A DNA stretch of 64,000 bases from Streptomyces geranii. Lineage in GTDB: Bacteria > Actinomycetota > Actinomycetes > Streptomycetales > Streptomycetaceae. This document shows positions 1-7,623 of this stretch, piece by piece; the stretch's first letter is position 1; each line of letters begins with the position of its first letter. A program made the translations under genes and the position numbers. The stretch is taken from the NCBI RefSeq assembly GCF_002954775.1, contig NZ_KZ672952.1:624883-688882 (forward strand), read 5' to 3'. The notes under the pieces were generated by a model that was given only the letters and a program-made list of their open reading frames with translations, made no database searches and was not told where the DNA came from.

Positions 1-1078
1 CGAGGCCGAAACTGCTGTGCCGGTTGGCCGGGCGTTCCAGGTGGATGGTGTCGGGGTCGGGGAAGACGGAGGGGTCGCGGTTGGCCATCGCCCAGGACAG
101 CCAGAGCCGTTCTCCCTCCTTGAACTGTGTTCCGGCGATCTCGCAGTCGGCGGAGAAGGTCCGTCCGTCGCCCGGGGCGGGCGTGTAGAAGCGCAGGAAC
201 TCCTCCGTGGCAGAGTCCAGCAGGGTGTCGCGTTCGCGGCTGAGGCGGTCCCGCTCAGCGGGATTCTCACCGAGCCACTCCAGTGCGTGCGCGGTGAGCG
301 CGGTCGTGGTGTCGAAGCCGCCGCCGATCAACAGGGCGAGTACGCCGAGGAGTTCACCGTCCGGCGGGGTGCTGCCGTTGATGTCGGCGTGGATGAGGGC
401 GTCGACCAGTCCGGGCCTGGGGTTGGCGCGGATGTCGGCGATGGCCATGGCCAGGCCCATGCCCATGTTCCTGGCCATCTCGGCGACGCGTTTCATGTCT
501 GGCGAGTTGGGTGGCGTGTATACGGAGGCGTGGGCCGGCTCGTTGTAGACGGTCCAGTCCTTGAGCGGGATGCCCATCATCGCGAGGGTGAGGACGGCCG
601 GGACGATGTTGGCGAGGTCGTCGACGAAGTCGATCCGGCCGTCCTCGATCTTCTCGTCGATGGCGGCCCGCACCACCTCGTCGATGACCGGGATCCAGCG
701 GCTGATGGCCGCCGGGGACAGGTACGGGTTGAGGGCCTGGCGGTAGTGGCGCTGTTCCGGCGGGTCCATCTCCAGGAACCCGCCCCGGGCCTGCCCCCGG
801 TCCTTGGACGGCGGCGGGATGCTGATGCCCTGGTAGCCGCGCCGCTCGCCCTCCACGTCGTGGTCGTTGGAGATGAACTCGGCGGCCCGGGCCAGTTCGA
901 AGACCTCGCGGTTGCCGCTGGCGACCCAGTGGCCGCCGTGCGTCTCGCTCCACGCGATGGGGCATTTGGACTGCAACTCGTGGGTGATGTCGGTGAACTG
1001 GTCCCGGTACTCGGGACTGTGCCGGTCGAAGTGGACGGTGTGCTTCTTGCGGCCGTCGACGTCATCGTCCGTGGTCAT
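1..1078 (-). CDS. Cytochrome P450, 3' end cut by window edge
   Basis: A cytosolic haem monooxygenase that hydroxylates an unidentified substrate with electrons from a ferredoxin. The reading frame runs leftward from ATG at 1076-1078 to the window edge with no stop. The I-helix oxygen-binding motif GGGFDTTTA lies near residues 249-257, the K-helix ExxR (EEFLR) near residue 290. The frame ends at SSFGL, just before the haem-binding Cys loop, so the haem ligand itself is not visible. An N-terminal leader or membrane anchor is absent, as usual for bacterial P450s. The ferredoxin gene lies 56 bases upstream in the same direction, so this is the terminal oxidase of the 6199->1 operon. The P450 subfamily cannot be told from sequence reading alone. 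Confidence 0.93.
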   Translation of the reverse strand, partial: MTTDDDVDGRKKHTVHFDRHSPEYRDQFTDITHELQSKCPIAWSETHGGHWVASGNREVFELARAAEFISNDHDVEGERRGYQGISIPPPSKDRGQARGGFLEMDPPEQRHYRQALNPYLSPAAISRWIPVIDEVVRAAIDEKIEDGRIDFVDDLANIVPAVLTLAMMGIPLKDWTVYNEPAHASVYTPPNSPDMKRVAEMARNMGMGLAMAIADIRANPRPGLVDALIHADINGSTPPDGELLGVLALLIGGGFDTTTALTAHALEWLGENPAERDRLSRERDTLLDSATEEFLRFYTPAPGDGRTFSADCEIAGTQFKEGERLWLSWAMANRDPSVFPDPDTIHLERPANRHSSFGL

Positions 1079-1096
1079 CGTGGTGTCGTTCTCCCC

Positions 1097-1153
1097 TCAG
1101 AAAACGAAGATCCCCTCAGAAACTGAGGATCGCGTCAGGAAACGAAGATCGCG
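1097..1153 (-). repeat. Three tandem 19-bp copies of the ferredoxin 3' end
   Basis: Three abutting 19-base units (1135-1153, 1116-1134, 1097-1115) each read, on the minus strand, GATC, a TTC/CAG-containing core, then TTTCTGA or TTTCCTGA. The first unit is the last codons and stop of the ferredoxin gene; the other two lie after the stop, in the gap before the P450. They look like local duplications of the ferredoxin tail that have diverged by a few bases. The middle copy can form a small CTCAG/CTGAG hairpin. Confidence 0.8.
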
Positions 1154-1326
1154 CGTTCCGGGCACGACCTGACCGCCTCGACGACCTGGTCCTGCTGGTC
1201 GTCCGGAACCTCCTCCTCGATCACCGACGAGTGACCGTCGATCTCGCTCAGCTCGAACACCTTCGGCGCCCGCATGGCGCAGAGCGTGTGCCCCTGGCAG
1301 CGCTCCGGGTCGACTCGTACCTTCAC
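1135..1326 (-). CDS. [3Fe-4S] ferredoxin, P450-associated type
   Basis: A 63-residue soluble electron carrier. Cluster ligands are Cys10, Cys16 and Cys55 (the last in CPERAI); the position that is Cys in 4Fe ferredoxins is His13 (CQGHTLC), which is typical of the small ferredoxins encoded beside actinobacterial P450s. Translation begins at GTG (1324-1326) behind a GGAAGGAAG ribosome site. It lies between the solute-binding lipoprotein gene and the P450 in one operon and most likely feeds electrons to that P450, although the Rieske oxygenase at 7624 is another possible partner. No ferredoxin reductase gene is present in the window, so a general reductase must serve it. Confidence 0.93.
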   Translation of the reverse strand: MKVRVDPERCQGHTLCAMRAPKVFELSEIDGHSSVIEEEVPDDQQDQVVEAVRSCPERAIFVS

Positions 1327-1366
1327 GACCTGCTTCCTTCCTGCCGCAACTCGGTACTCACTACCG

Positions 1367-2737
1367 CTACTTGAGGTCCGCCATGGACTTGCCGACGTCG
1401 GCGAGCGTCATCGGCTTGCCGTAGGACTTCGTGTACTTGTACGCCGGGATGTCGCAGCGGTAGGAGCCCTGGTCCGGCTTGAAGTCGGCGACGGTCCAGC
1501 CCTTGTCGGTGGCCTTCACCACGTTGAAGCACGTGGGCGGGTTGGTGACCTTCGTCAGGTCCATGGGGGCCTGGAGTCCGCCCGCAGTCCACTCCGTCTG
1601 CTTCGTCGCGTTCTCGTACACGCACTTGCGGGTCAGTTCGTCGCACTGTCCGGCCGCGGTGGCGAACAGCAGCCAGGCGTCGAAGGAGCGCAGCGCGGGC
1701 AGCGTGACCTCGGCGTCGGGCGCGTACTTGGCGAAGAGGTCCTCGACCTGCTTGGTCGCCGGGTTGCTGGAGGCCTGTTCCAGCGGGGCGACTCCGCTGA
1801 GGTCGGCGTAGTTGTTCTGTTTGGCGATCGCGGTGCCGGTCAGCTGGAGGAAGGCGGGGCCGTAGGCGTTGTTGTTGGTGTCGATCCAGTCGAGCTGGTA
1901 GCCGGTGTTTGTGAGTGCCTGTTCGAGCTTGGCGAGCTGGCTGAACGAGCCGTTGAAGATGAGGCCCTTGATCTTCTTGCTCTTGATGGTCTGCGCGTAC
2001 GGCGTCCAGTCGGAGACCCCGGCCGCCGGGTAGACGTCGGTGTAGGCCACCTTGCCGCCGATCGCCGGGATCAGTTCCTTGGCCTGGTCGGCGAGGACCT
2101 TGGTGAGCGGGACGTCGCCGGAGATGATGCCGACGCTGTCGGCGGAGTCCGGGTGGGCCTCCTTGATCAGCCAGGTGTAGTAGCCGGTGTAGGGGGCGTA
2201 GCCGACCCCGGCGCCCTGGGCGAGCACCTGGAGGTCCGCGCCGAGGGCGGTGACGGTGCTGGACTGGGCGGGGAAGTCGGGCAGCAGACAGCTGAGCCGT
2301 TCCTTGACGCCGGTGCCGTCGAAGGCGGCGCCGCCTCCGACGAGGGCGAAGTCGTCGCGGCAGGCCTCGATCATCCGCTGCTGGACCTCCATGAGCTTGG
2401 AGTCGCGGGTGACGGGGACGAGCTTGCGGCCGTTGATGCCGCCCGCCGCATTGCACCAGGAGGTGAACACCTTGGCGGCGTTGACGAATTCGGGGTTCTT
2501 GGTGAAGCCGATGTCGCTGAAGACGCCGACCTTGATCTCGCTGTCGGTGACGCCCTGTTCGGTCACGGACTTGGGGCTGCCGGAGTGGCAGACGTTCTTG
2601 AGTGTGCCGAAGTCCGCGTTGGCGGCGGCCCCGGACGCGGATGTGGACGGCTCGCCGGCACTGGAGGTGGTGGTGGAGCGGTCTGAACACCCGGCCAGGG
2701 CCAGGACGAGCGCGGTCGCGATGAGCAGTCGTCTCAT
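1367..2737 (-). CDS. Orphan solute-binding lipoprotein (Leu/Ile/Val-binding type)
   Basis: A 456-residue extracytoplasmic substrate-binding protein of the branched-chain amino acid/urea type (periplasmic-binding-protein fold 6). The N-terminus has a short positively charged stretch, a hydrophobic core and the lipobox LALAGC with the lipid-modified Cys near residue 17, followed by a Ser/Thr-rich tether, so the mature protein would be anchored outside the membrane. The frame from about residue 60 (DSEIKVGVFSD) is the type-I binding fold. GGGAGGA precedes the ATG by 5 bases. No ABC permease or ATPase lies nearby, and the gene is embedded between a CoA-transferase and a ferredoxin, so it may deliver or sense the pathway substrate. 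This placement is inference. Confidence 0.88.
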   Translation of the reverse strand: MRRLLIATALVLALAGCSDRSTTTSSAGEPSTSASGAAANADFGTLKNVCHSGSPKSVTEQGVTDSEIKVGVFSDIGFTKNPEFVNAAKVFTSWCNAAGGINGRKLVPVTRDSKLMEVQQRMIEACRDDFALVGGGAAFDGTGVKERLSCLLPDFPAQSSTVTALGADLQVLAQGAGVGYAPYTGYYTWLIKEAHPDSADSVGIISGDVPLTKVLADQAKELIPAIGGKVAYTDVYPAAGVSDWTPYAQTIKSKKIKGLIFNGSFSQLAKLEQALTNTGYQLDWIDTNNNAYGPAFLQLTGTAIAKQNNYADLSGVAPLEQASSNPATKQVEDLFAKYAPDAEVTLPALRSFDAWLLFATAAGQCDELTRKCVYENATKQTEWTAGGLQAPMDLTKVTNPPTCFNVVKATDKGWTVADFKPDQGSYRCDIPAYKYTKSYGKPMTLADVGKSMADLK

Positions 2738-2791
2738 CGGTCCTCCCGGTGAAGTGGTTCTGGAACTACGGGAATCACCCGGCTGGGGTGA

Positions 2792-4000
2792 TCAGGTGAC
2801 CGTGCCCGCCTCTTTCAGTTCGAGGATGCGGGGCCAGTCCAGGCCCAGTTCGAGGAGGATCTCCTCGGTCTGGGCGGCGAACTCGGGCGCGGGCCCGAGC
2901 GGTACGGGGGCGGTGACGTCGAACTGCACGGGGCTGGCGGCGAGTTGGAGTTCGCCGGCCTGCACGAGGTACTCGTTGGCCCGCACTTGTGCGTCCTCGC
3001 CGACCTGGAGGGTGTCCTGTACGGGGGCCCAGGGTCCGGCGAGGGTGGCGAAGCGCTTCGTCCAGTCGGCGAGGGTGCGCTTGCCGAGCACCTCGCGCAG
3101 GATCTTGACGGCCGACTCGGTGTTGGCGGCGATGAGTTCGGCGGTGGCGAAGCGCGGATCGTCGGCGAGGTCGGGGCGCTCGATGTGGTCGCACACGTCG
3201 GCCCAGAACTTGCCTGGCTGCAGCATCACGAAGGCCAGGTAGTGGCCGTCTGAGGTGGCGTACAGCCCGGACAGGGGGTTGGCCGGGGAGCCGTGGGCAC
3301 CCGCGGGCGGGGCGATCCAGGGCCTGCCGAGGTGGAGGGAGAGAGCGGTGGCGTGTCCCATGGCCCAGACGCCGCTGCCGAGCAGGGAGACATCGACGAC
3401 CGAGGCCTCGCCGGTGCGTTCGCGTCGTAGGAGCGCCGCCGCGATGCCGCCCGCGAGGTTGGTCCCGGAGATGGTGTCGCCGTAGGCGGGCGCGGGCGGG
3501 TTGATCATGCCCTCGGTACCGGCCGGGGTGATGCTGGCGGCGGTACCGGCCCGGCACCAGAAGGCGGTCATGTCGTAGCCGCCCTTCACCGCCTCGGGTC
3601 CGCGCGGACCGAGGGCACTCCCCCGGGCGTACACGATGTCCGGGTTGACGGCCCGGATGTCGTCCACGTCGATGGCGAACCGCTCGCGGTGTCCGGGCAG
3701 GAAGCTGGTGAGGAACACGTCCGAACGCCTGACCAGGTCGTACAGCACCTCGCGGCCCTCCGACCCCGAGATGTCGAGGCCCAGGCTGCGCTTGCCCCGG
3801 TTGGCGTGCTCGACATTCGGGTTCGGATCACCCTCGACGACGAACGTGCCGGTCCGCCGCAGGCCGCGCTGCGGATCGCCGTTGACGGCGTGCTCGACCT
3901 TGACGACGTCCGCGCCCCAGTCGGCGAGCACGGCACCGGCCGAGGGGACGAAGCCGTACATGGCGACTTCGAGGACGCGGATGCCCTCCAGGGGCCTCAC
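2792..4000 (-). CDS. CaiB/BaiF class III CoA-transferase
   Basis: A 402-residue family III CoA-transferase, expected to move CoA from one acyl-CoA to another carboxylic acid through an aspartyl-CoA thioester. The N-terminal signature GIRVLEVAMYGFVPSAGAVL and the GADVVKVEH motif are typical; the probable catalytic Asp is in GGYDMTAFW. It starts at GTG 3998-4000, whose last bases overlap the stop of the upstream aldehyde dehydrogenase (GTGA), indicating translational coupling. Its position after an alcohol/aldehyde oxidation pair (SDR, ALDH) suggests it activates the acid that the ALDH makes. The exact substrates cannot be deduced. Confidence 0.9.
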   Translation of the reverse strand: MRPLEGIRVLEVAMYGFVPSAGAVLADWGADVVKVEHAVNGDPQRGLRRTGTFVVEGDPNPNVEHANRGKRSLGLDISGSEGREVLYDLVRRSDVFLTSFLPGHRERFAIDVDDIRAVNPDIVYARGSALGPRGPEAVKGGYDMTAFWCRAGTAASITPAGTEGMINPPAPAYGDTISGTNLAGGIAAALLRRERTGEASVVDVSLLGSGVWAMGHATALSLHLGRPWIAPPAGAHGSPANPLSGLYATSDGHYLAFVMLQPGKFWADVCDHIERPDLADDPRFATAELIAANTESAVKILREVLGKRTLADWTKRFATLAGPWAPVQDTLQVGEDAQVRANEYLVQAGELQLAASPVQFDVTAPVPLGPAPEFAAQTEEILLELGLDWPRILELKEAGTVT

Positions 4001-5433
4001 CGGACGACCGCCGCGAAGGACTTGTACTCCAGGAACTCCTCAAGCCCGGGAACACCGCTCTCGCGCCCGATCCCGGACTGCTTGTAGCCGCCGAACGGCA
4101 CGTCGGCGGCGAAGTAGTTGCCGCCGTTGATGCTGAAGGTGCCGGTACGGATGCGGCGCGCGAGGGCGATGGCCCGCTCGTCGTCCGCGCTCTGGATGCC
4201 ACCGGACAGCCCGTACACCGAGTTGTTGGCGATACGGACGGCGTCGTCATCGTCGTCGTACGGGATGACCACGAGCACCGGGCCGAAGACCTCGTCCTGG
4301 GCGATCTCGCCGTCCGGGTCGACGTCGGTGAGCAGGGTGGGCGTGAAGTAGAACCCGGGGTCGACCTTGGCGCCGCCGGTGACGAGCGTCGCGCCCGCCG
4401 CGACGGCCCGCTGGACCATCCCGTCGACCTTGTCGCGCTGTTTGGCGCTGATGAGCGGCCCGGCGAAGGTCTTGGGGTCGGCCGGGTCGCCCATGCGCAT
4501 CCGGGCGAGTCCGGCGGCGACCTTCTCGACGATCTCGTCGTGGTGGGCCCGGGGCACGAGGAGCCGGGTGGTGAGCGCGCAACCCTGGCCGGAGTGGGAG
4601 CAGATGGTGCCGGCCGCGAACATGGCGGCGGTGGTGAAGTCGGCGTCGTCGAGGACGATCATCGCGGACTTGCCGCCGAGTTCCAGGAACACCTTCTTCA
4701 CGGTCCGGCTCGCGACCTCCATGATCCGCCGGCCGGTCGCGGTGGACCCGGTGAAGGAGACCATGTCGACGTCGGCGTGGGTGGTGAGCACCTCGGCGGC
4801 CTCGACGGAGGTGGAGGTCAGCACGTTGACCACACCGGCCGGGATGTCCGTGTGCTCGGCGATCAGTTCACCGAGGAACAGGGTGGTCAGCGGGGTGTCA
4901 GGGGCGCCCTTGAGGACGACCGTGCAGCCCGCGGCGAGCGAGGGGGCGAGCTTGGCGAGGGCCAGCTGGTTCGGGTAGTTGTACGCGGTGATCGCGGCGA
5001 CGACCCCGACGGCCTCCTTCTCCACCCAGCGCCGGTGCCGCTGGCCCCGGATCTCGACCTCGCCGAGTTCCTCGGTCAGGGGGTACTTGCGCAGCAGGTC
5101 GGCGTAGAAGCGCACCAGCTTGACCGGGTCGTCGAGTTGAGGCCCGTAGGTGAGCATGCGGGGTGCGCCGACCTCGGCGATCGTCAGCTCGCGCAGCTCT
5201 TCGAGGTGGTCGGTGAGTGCCTGGTGGAGCTGGTCGAGACAGCGGATGCGGAACTGGACGTCGGTCGCCCAGCTCGTGGTGTCGAAGGCCCGGCGGGCGG
5301 CGGCGACGGCGGCCTCCGTCTGGGCGACCGTGGCGTCGGGGGCCTGGTCGAGGACCTCACCGGTGGCGGGGTTGAGCGAGGGGAAGGTGCGCTCGGTCTC
5401 GACGAGTTGTCCGTCGATGAGCAGCCGTTTCAC
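3997..5433 (-). CDS. NAD(P)-dependent aldehyde dehydrogenase
   Basis: A 478-residue aldehyde dehydrogenase that would oxidise an aldehyde to the carboxylate. The conserved landmarks are present: AYNYPNQ (oxyanion Asn), FTGST in the cofactor-binding fold, ELGGKS with the general-base Glu, SGQGC with the nucleophilic Cys, and EVFGPV. Full family length. Translation starts at GTG 5431-5433 behind AGGGGG. It lies 34 bases after the SDR gene and overlaps the CoA-transferase gene by 4 bases, so an alcohol to aldehyde to acid to acyl-CoA sequence is plausible for these three genes. A comparable ALDH/SDR/carboxymuconolactone-decarboxylase/P450/ferredoxin/TetR set exists in mycobacteria (the Rv0763c-Rv0771 neighbourhood); that parallel is from memory. 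Confidence 0.93.
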   Translation of the reverse strand: MKRLLIDGQLVETERTFPSLNPATGEVLDQAPDATVAQTEAAVAAARRAFDTTSWATDVQFRIRCLDQLHQALTDHLEELRELTIAEVGAPRMLTYGPQLDDPVKLVRFYADLLRKYPLTEELGEVEIRGQRHRRWVEKEAVGVVAAITAYNYPNQLALAKLAPSLAAGCTVVLKGAPDTPLTTLFLGELIAEHTDIPAGVVNVLTSTSVEAAEVLTTHADVDMVSFTGSTATGRRIMEVASRTVKKVFLELGGKSAMIVLDDADFTTAAMFAAGTICSHSGQGCALTTRLLVPRAHHDEIVEKVAAGLARMRMGDPADPKTFAGPLISAKQRDKVDGMVQRAVAAGATLVTGGAKVDPGFYFTPTLLTDVDPDGEIAQDEVFGPVLVVIPYDDDDDAVRIANNSVYGLSGGIQSADDERAIALARRIRTGTFSINGGNYFAADVPFGGYKQSGIGRESGVPGLEEFLEYKSFAAVVR

Positions 5434-5467
5434 CGCAAGACCCCCTGTACGTAGCCGAGTTGCCGCC

Positions 5468-6199
5468 TCACAGCCGCACCCCCTGGCCGCCGTCGACGGC
5501 GACGACCTGTCCGGTGAGCCAGCCCGCGGCGTCGGAGAGCAGGAACAGCACGGTCGGGGTCAGGTCGCCGGGCTGCCCCATCCGCCCGAGCGCCAGCCGC
5601 TGCGCCATCGCGTCCTGGTGCTCCTTCGGTACGACGGTGGCGGTGGCGTCGGTGTCCGTCGGCCCCGGCGCGATCCCGTTGACCCTGATCTTCCGACCGC
5701 CGAGTTCGGCGGCGAGGGAGGCGGTGAGGTGGTTGATGCCGGCCTTGGCGAGCCCGTAGTAGCCGGAGGCCATGTAGGAGGCGGTGGACGACTGGTTGAC
5801 GATCGCGCCGCCCTCGGTCATGTGCGGGACGACCGCCCGGGTGCAGTACAGGGCGCCCATCAGGTTCACCTGCATGAAGTGGTTGAGGTAGCCCAGGTCG
5901 ATCGTCGTCAGGCCCTCGCGCTTCATGCTGTGGTAGATCGCGGCGTTGTTGACCAGGTAGTCGATCCGGCCGAACTCCGCGACCGTGGCGGCGGCCAGTG
6001 CCTCGGCAGACTCGGGGTCCCCGACGTCGACCCTGACGAAGATCGCCCCGTCGATGTCCTTGGCGACGCGCTTCCCCTGCTCCTCGTTGATCTCGGCGAC
6101 GACGACCCGGGCTCCCTCGGCGGCCAGCGCCCGTGCGTAGTCCTCGCCGATTCCCTGTCCCGCGCCGGTGACGATCGCCACCTTGTCCTGGAACCGCAT
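5468..6199 (-). CDS. Short-chain dehydrogenase/reductase
   Basis: A 243-residue SDR oxidoreductase. The Rossmann dinucleotide motif TGAGQGIG is near residue 12, NNAAI follows, and the catalytic Ser and YGLAK (YxxxK) are in the usual order; the C-terminus GWLTGQVVAVDGGQ is typical. I place the start at ATG 6197-6199 because AAGGAG lies 5 bases upstream; a TTG further upstream would add 12 residues but has no ribosome site. It is the first gene of the leftward unit and follows directly behind the inverted repeat at 6249-6292, so it marks the promoter-proximal end of the operon that finishes with the P450. Confidence 0.93.
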   Translation of the reverse strand: MRFQDKVAIVTGAGQGIGEDYARALAAEGARVVVAEINEEQGKRVAKDIDGAIFVRVDVGDPESAEALAAATVAEFGRIDYLVNNAAIYHSMKREGLTTIDLGYLNHFMQVNLMGALYCTRAVVPHMTEGGAIVNQSSTASYMASGYYGLAKAGINHLTASLAAELGGRKIRVNGIAPGPTDTDATATVVPKEHQDAMAQRLALGRMGQPGDLTPTVLFLLSDAAGWLTGQVVAVDGGQGVRL

Positions 6200-6248
6200 C
6201 CTGTCTCCTTGCTCGGATGGGGCGGCTTGCTCCAATGTGGCGGAAACT

Positions 6249-6292
6249 ACATTCTCACTTTCAGCAAATCAACCACTCGAACGTGAGAATGT
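6249..6292. promoter_or_regulatory. Divergent operator, half-sites of the TGAGAAT palindrome
   Basis: The intergenic region between two divergent SDR genes contains ACATTCTCAC (6249-6258) and its exact reverse complement GTGAGAATGT (6283-6292), 24 bases apart. The core ATTCTCA/TGAGAAT is the same as in the palindromes at 7585-7605 and 16595-16615. The arms face outward compared with those sites, so this may be two weaker half-operators, one for each divergent promoter, rather than one contiguous palindrome. The likely binder is the TetR protein encoded at 16705. Confidence 0.7.
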
Positions 6293-6336
6293 CCCGTACC
6301 GATCCCCTACCGATCCCGTTCCGAAGGGAGATCTAC

Positions 6337-7059
6337 ATGATCGACACGACGAGGACAGCGGTCGTCACCGGCGGCGGTTCCGGCATCGGCCTGGCCGTCG
6401 CCGAGCGGCTGAAGACGGACGGCTACCAGGTCGCGACCCTCGACCTGAACCCCTCCGACTCGGCCCCGGCGTTCGCCCAGATCGCCGATGTCACCGACCG
6501 GGCCCAGGTGGACGCGGCGCTGGCCGCCGTCCGGGAGCGGCTCGGGCCGGTCACCGTCCTGGTCAACGCGGCAGGGATAGCCGGCTACAAGCGCTTCCAG
6601 GATCTGACGTTCGAAGCCTGGCAGCGGATCATCGACATCAACCTCAACGGCGTCTTCCACTGCACCCAGGCCGTGCTGCCCGACATGCTGGCGGCCGGCT
6701 GGGGCCGGATCGTCAACATCTCCTCCTCCAGCGCACAGTCCGGGCAGCAGTTCATGACGCACTACGTCGCGGCCAAGTCGGCGGTCAACGGCCTCACCAA
6801 GGCGCTCGCACTCGAACTGGGCCCGGCCGGCATCACCGTCAACGCGGTGCCGCCCGGCTTCATCGACACGCCCATGCTGCGCAAGGCGGAGTCGCGCGAA
6901 CTGCTCGGCGGGACGGTCGAGGAACACATCGAGCGCACTCCCGTACGACGGGTGGGGCGCCCCGAGGACATCGCCGCGGCCTGCGCGTTCCTGGCGTCGG
7001 AGGAGGCCGGGTACATCACCGGCCAGATCCTGGGCGTGAACGGCGGGCGCAACACGTGA
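6337..7059 (+). CDS. Short-chain dehydrogenase/reductase (FabG-like)
   Basis: A 240-residue SDR with the cofactor loop TGGGSGIG, the acidic TLDLN end of the second strand, NAAGI, a catalytic Ser in NISSSS and YVAAK as the catalytic YxxxK. The start at 6337 is set by AAGGGAG 6 bases upstream; an in-frame upstream extension would run through the operator region and is unlikely. It is divergent to the SDR at 5468 and has its stop overlapping the GTG of the next gene, so it opens the rightward unit. The two SDRs are not close copies of each other. Likely role: oxidation or reduction of a hydroxyl/keto group in the same pathway. Confidence 0.93.
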   Translation: MIDTTRTAVVTGGGSGIGLAVAERLKTDGYQVATLDLNPSDSAPAFAQIADVTDRAQVDAALAAVRERLGPVTVLVNAAGIAGYKRFQDLTFEAWQRIIDINLNGVFHCTQAVLPDMLAAGWGRIVNISSSSAQSGQQFMTHYVAAKSAVNGLTKALALELGPAGITVNAVPPGFIDTPMLRKAESRELLGGTVEEHIERTPVRRVGRPEDIAAACAFLASEEAGYITGQILGVNGGRNT

Positions 7060-7589
7060 ACCGCACGCGCCGCGTCACCCCGCTCCCGTACGCCGAGTAC
7101 ATGGAGGCGCTGGGCGCCTCGGCCCCCGACGCCCGCAAACCGCACTCCAACGCGCTCGGGCTGCTGGCCCGGCACCCCGAACTGGCCCGGGCCTTCCTGG
7201 AGTTCAACAAGTACCTGCTGGTCGACTCGACCCTGCCGAAGCGCACCCGCGAACTGGCCGTCCTGCGGGTGGCCTGGCGGCGGCGCTGCCGGTACGAGTG
7301 GACGCAGCACGTGCAGATCGCCCGCCGGGCCGGGATCACCGACGAGGAGATCGACCAGGTCCGCACCGGCGCTCCCACCCCCCTCAACCGGGCGGTGGAC
7401 GAACTGGAGTCGGACTCGCGGCTGTCCGACGCGACCTACGAGGCGCTCGCGGCCGATCTGGACGACCGGCAGCTCATGGACCTGGTGTTCACGGTGGGCA
7501 CGTACGGCCTGCTGGCCACCGCCTTCAACACCTTCGAGGTGGAGCCGGACCCAGGAATCCCTGACGAGAACTTCAATAACCAAGAATGA
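7056..7589 (+). CDS. Carboxymuconolactone decarboxylase-family protein
   Basis: A 177-residue all-helical protein of the CMD/AhpD family. The conserved stretch LAVLRVAW...YEWTQHVQIARRAG, with Glu and His in YEWTQH, matches the PcaC-like branch; the CxxC pair of peroxidase-type AhpD proteins is absent (only one Cys, in RRCRYEW). It starts at GTG 7056-7058, which overlaps the stop of the SDR gene by GTGA. Its own stop codon lies inside the palindromic operator at 7585-7605. The family is common beside P450/SDR/ALDH catabolic genes, where its substrate is usually unknown; a decarboxylase, isomerase or hydrolase role on a lactone or keto-acid is possible. Confidence 0.9.
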   Translation: MNRTRRVTPLPYAEYMEALGASAPDARKPHSNALGLLARHPELARAFLEFNKYLLVDSTLPKRTRELAVLRVAWRRRCRYEWTQHVQIARRAGITDEEIDQVRTGAPTPLNRAVDELESDSRLSDATYEALAADLDDRQLMDLVFTVGTYGLLATAFNTFEVEPDPGIPDENFNNQE

Positions 7590-7605
7590 GAATGCTATTC
7601 TCATT
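7585..7605. promoter_or_regulatory. Palindromic operator AATGAGAAT-N3-ATTCTCATT
   Basis: A perfect inverted repeat with 9-base arms and a 3-base centre sits 19 bases before the Rieske ATG and overlaps the stop codon of the previous gene. It shares its core with 16595-16615 and with the half-sites at 6249-6292. Its position suggests an internal, separately controlled promoter for the Rieske oxygenase and the two genes after it. The site resembles TetR operators in size; it also has a passing similarity to proteobacterial Fur boxes, but no Fur-type gene or iron-uptake gene is nearby. Confidence 0.8.
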
Positions 7606-7623
7606 ACGGAGAAGGGAGTGATC

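Noticed and set aside
17-1126. Long open frame on the plus strand opposite the P450
   Set aside because: It is the mirror of high-GC codon bias; the minus strand has full P450 motifs and a ribosome site.
1274-2690. Long open frames on both strands over the solute-binding protein gene
   Set aside because: Only the minus frame at 1367-2737 has a signal peptide, lipobox and recognisable fold; the others are low-complexity Arg/Gly-rich shadows.
7585-7605. Fur-box-like reading of the AATGAGAAT palindrome
   Set aside because: The similarity is to proteobacterial Fur sites; no Fur, DmdR or iron-uptake gene is nearby, while a TetR gene adjoins an identical site.
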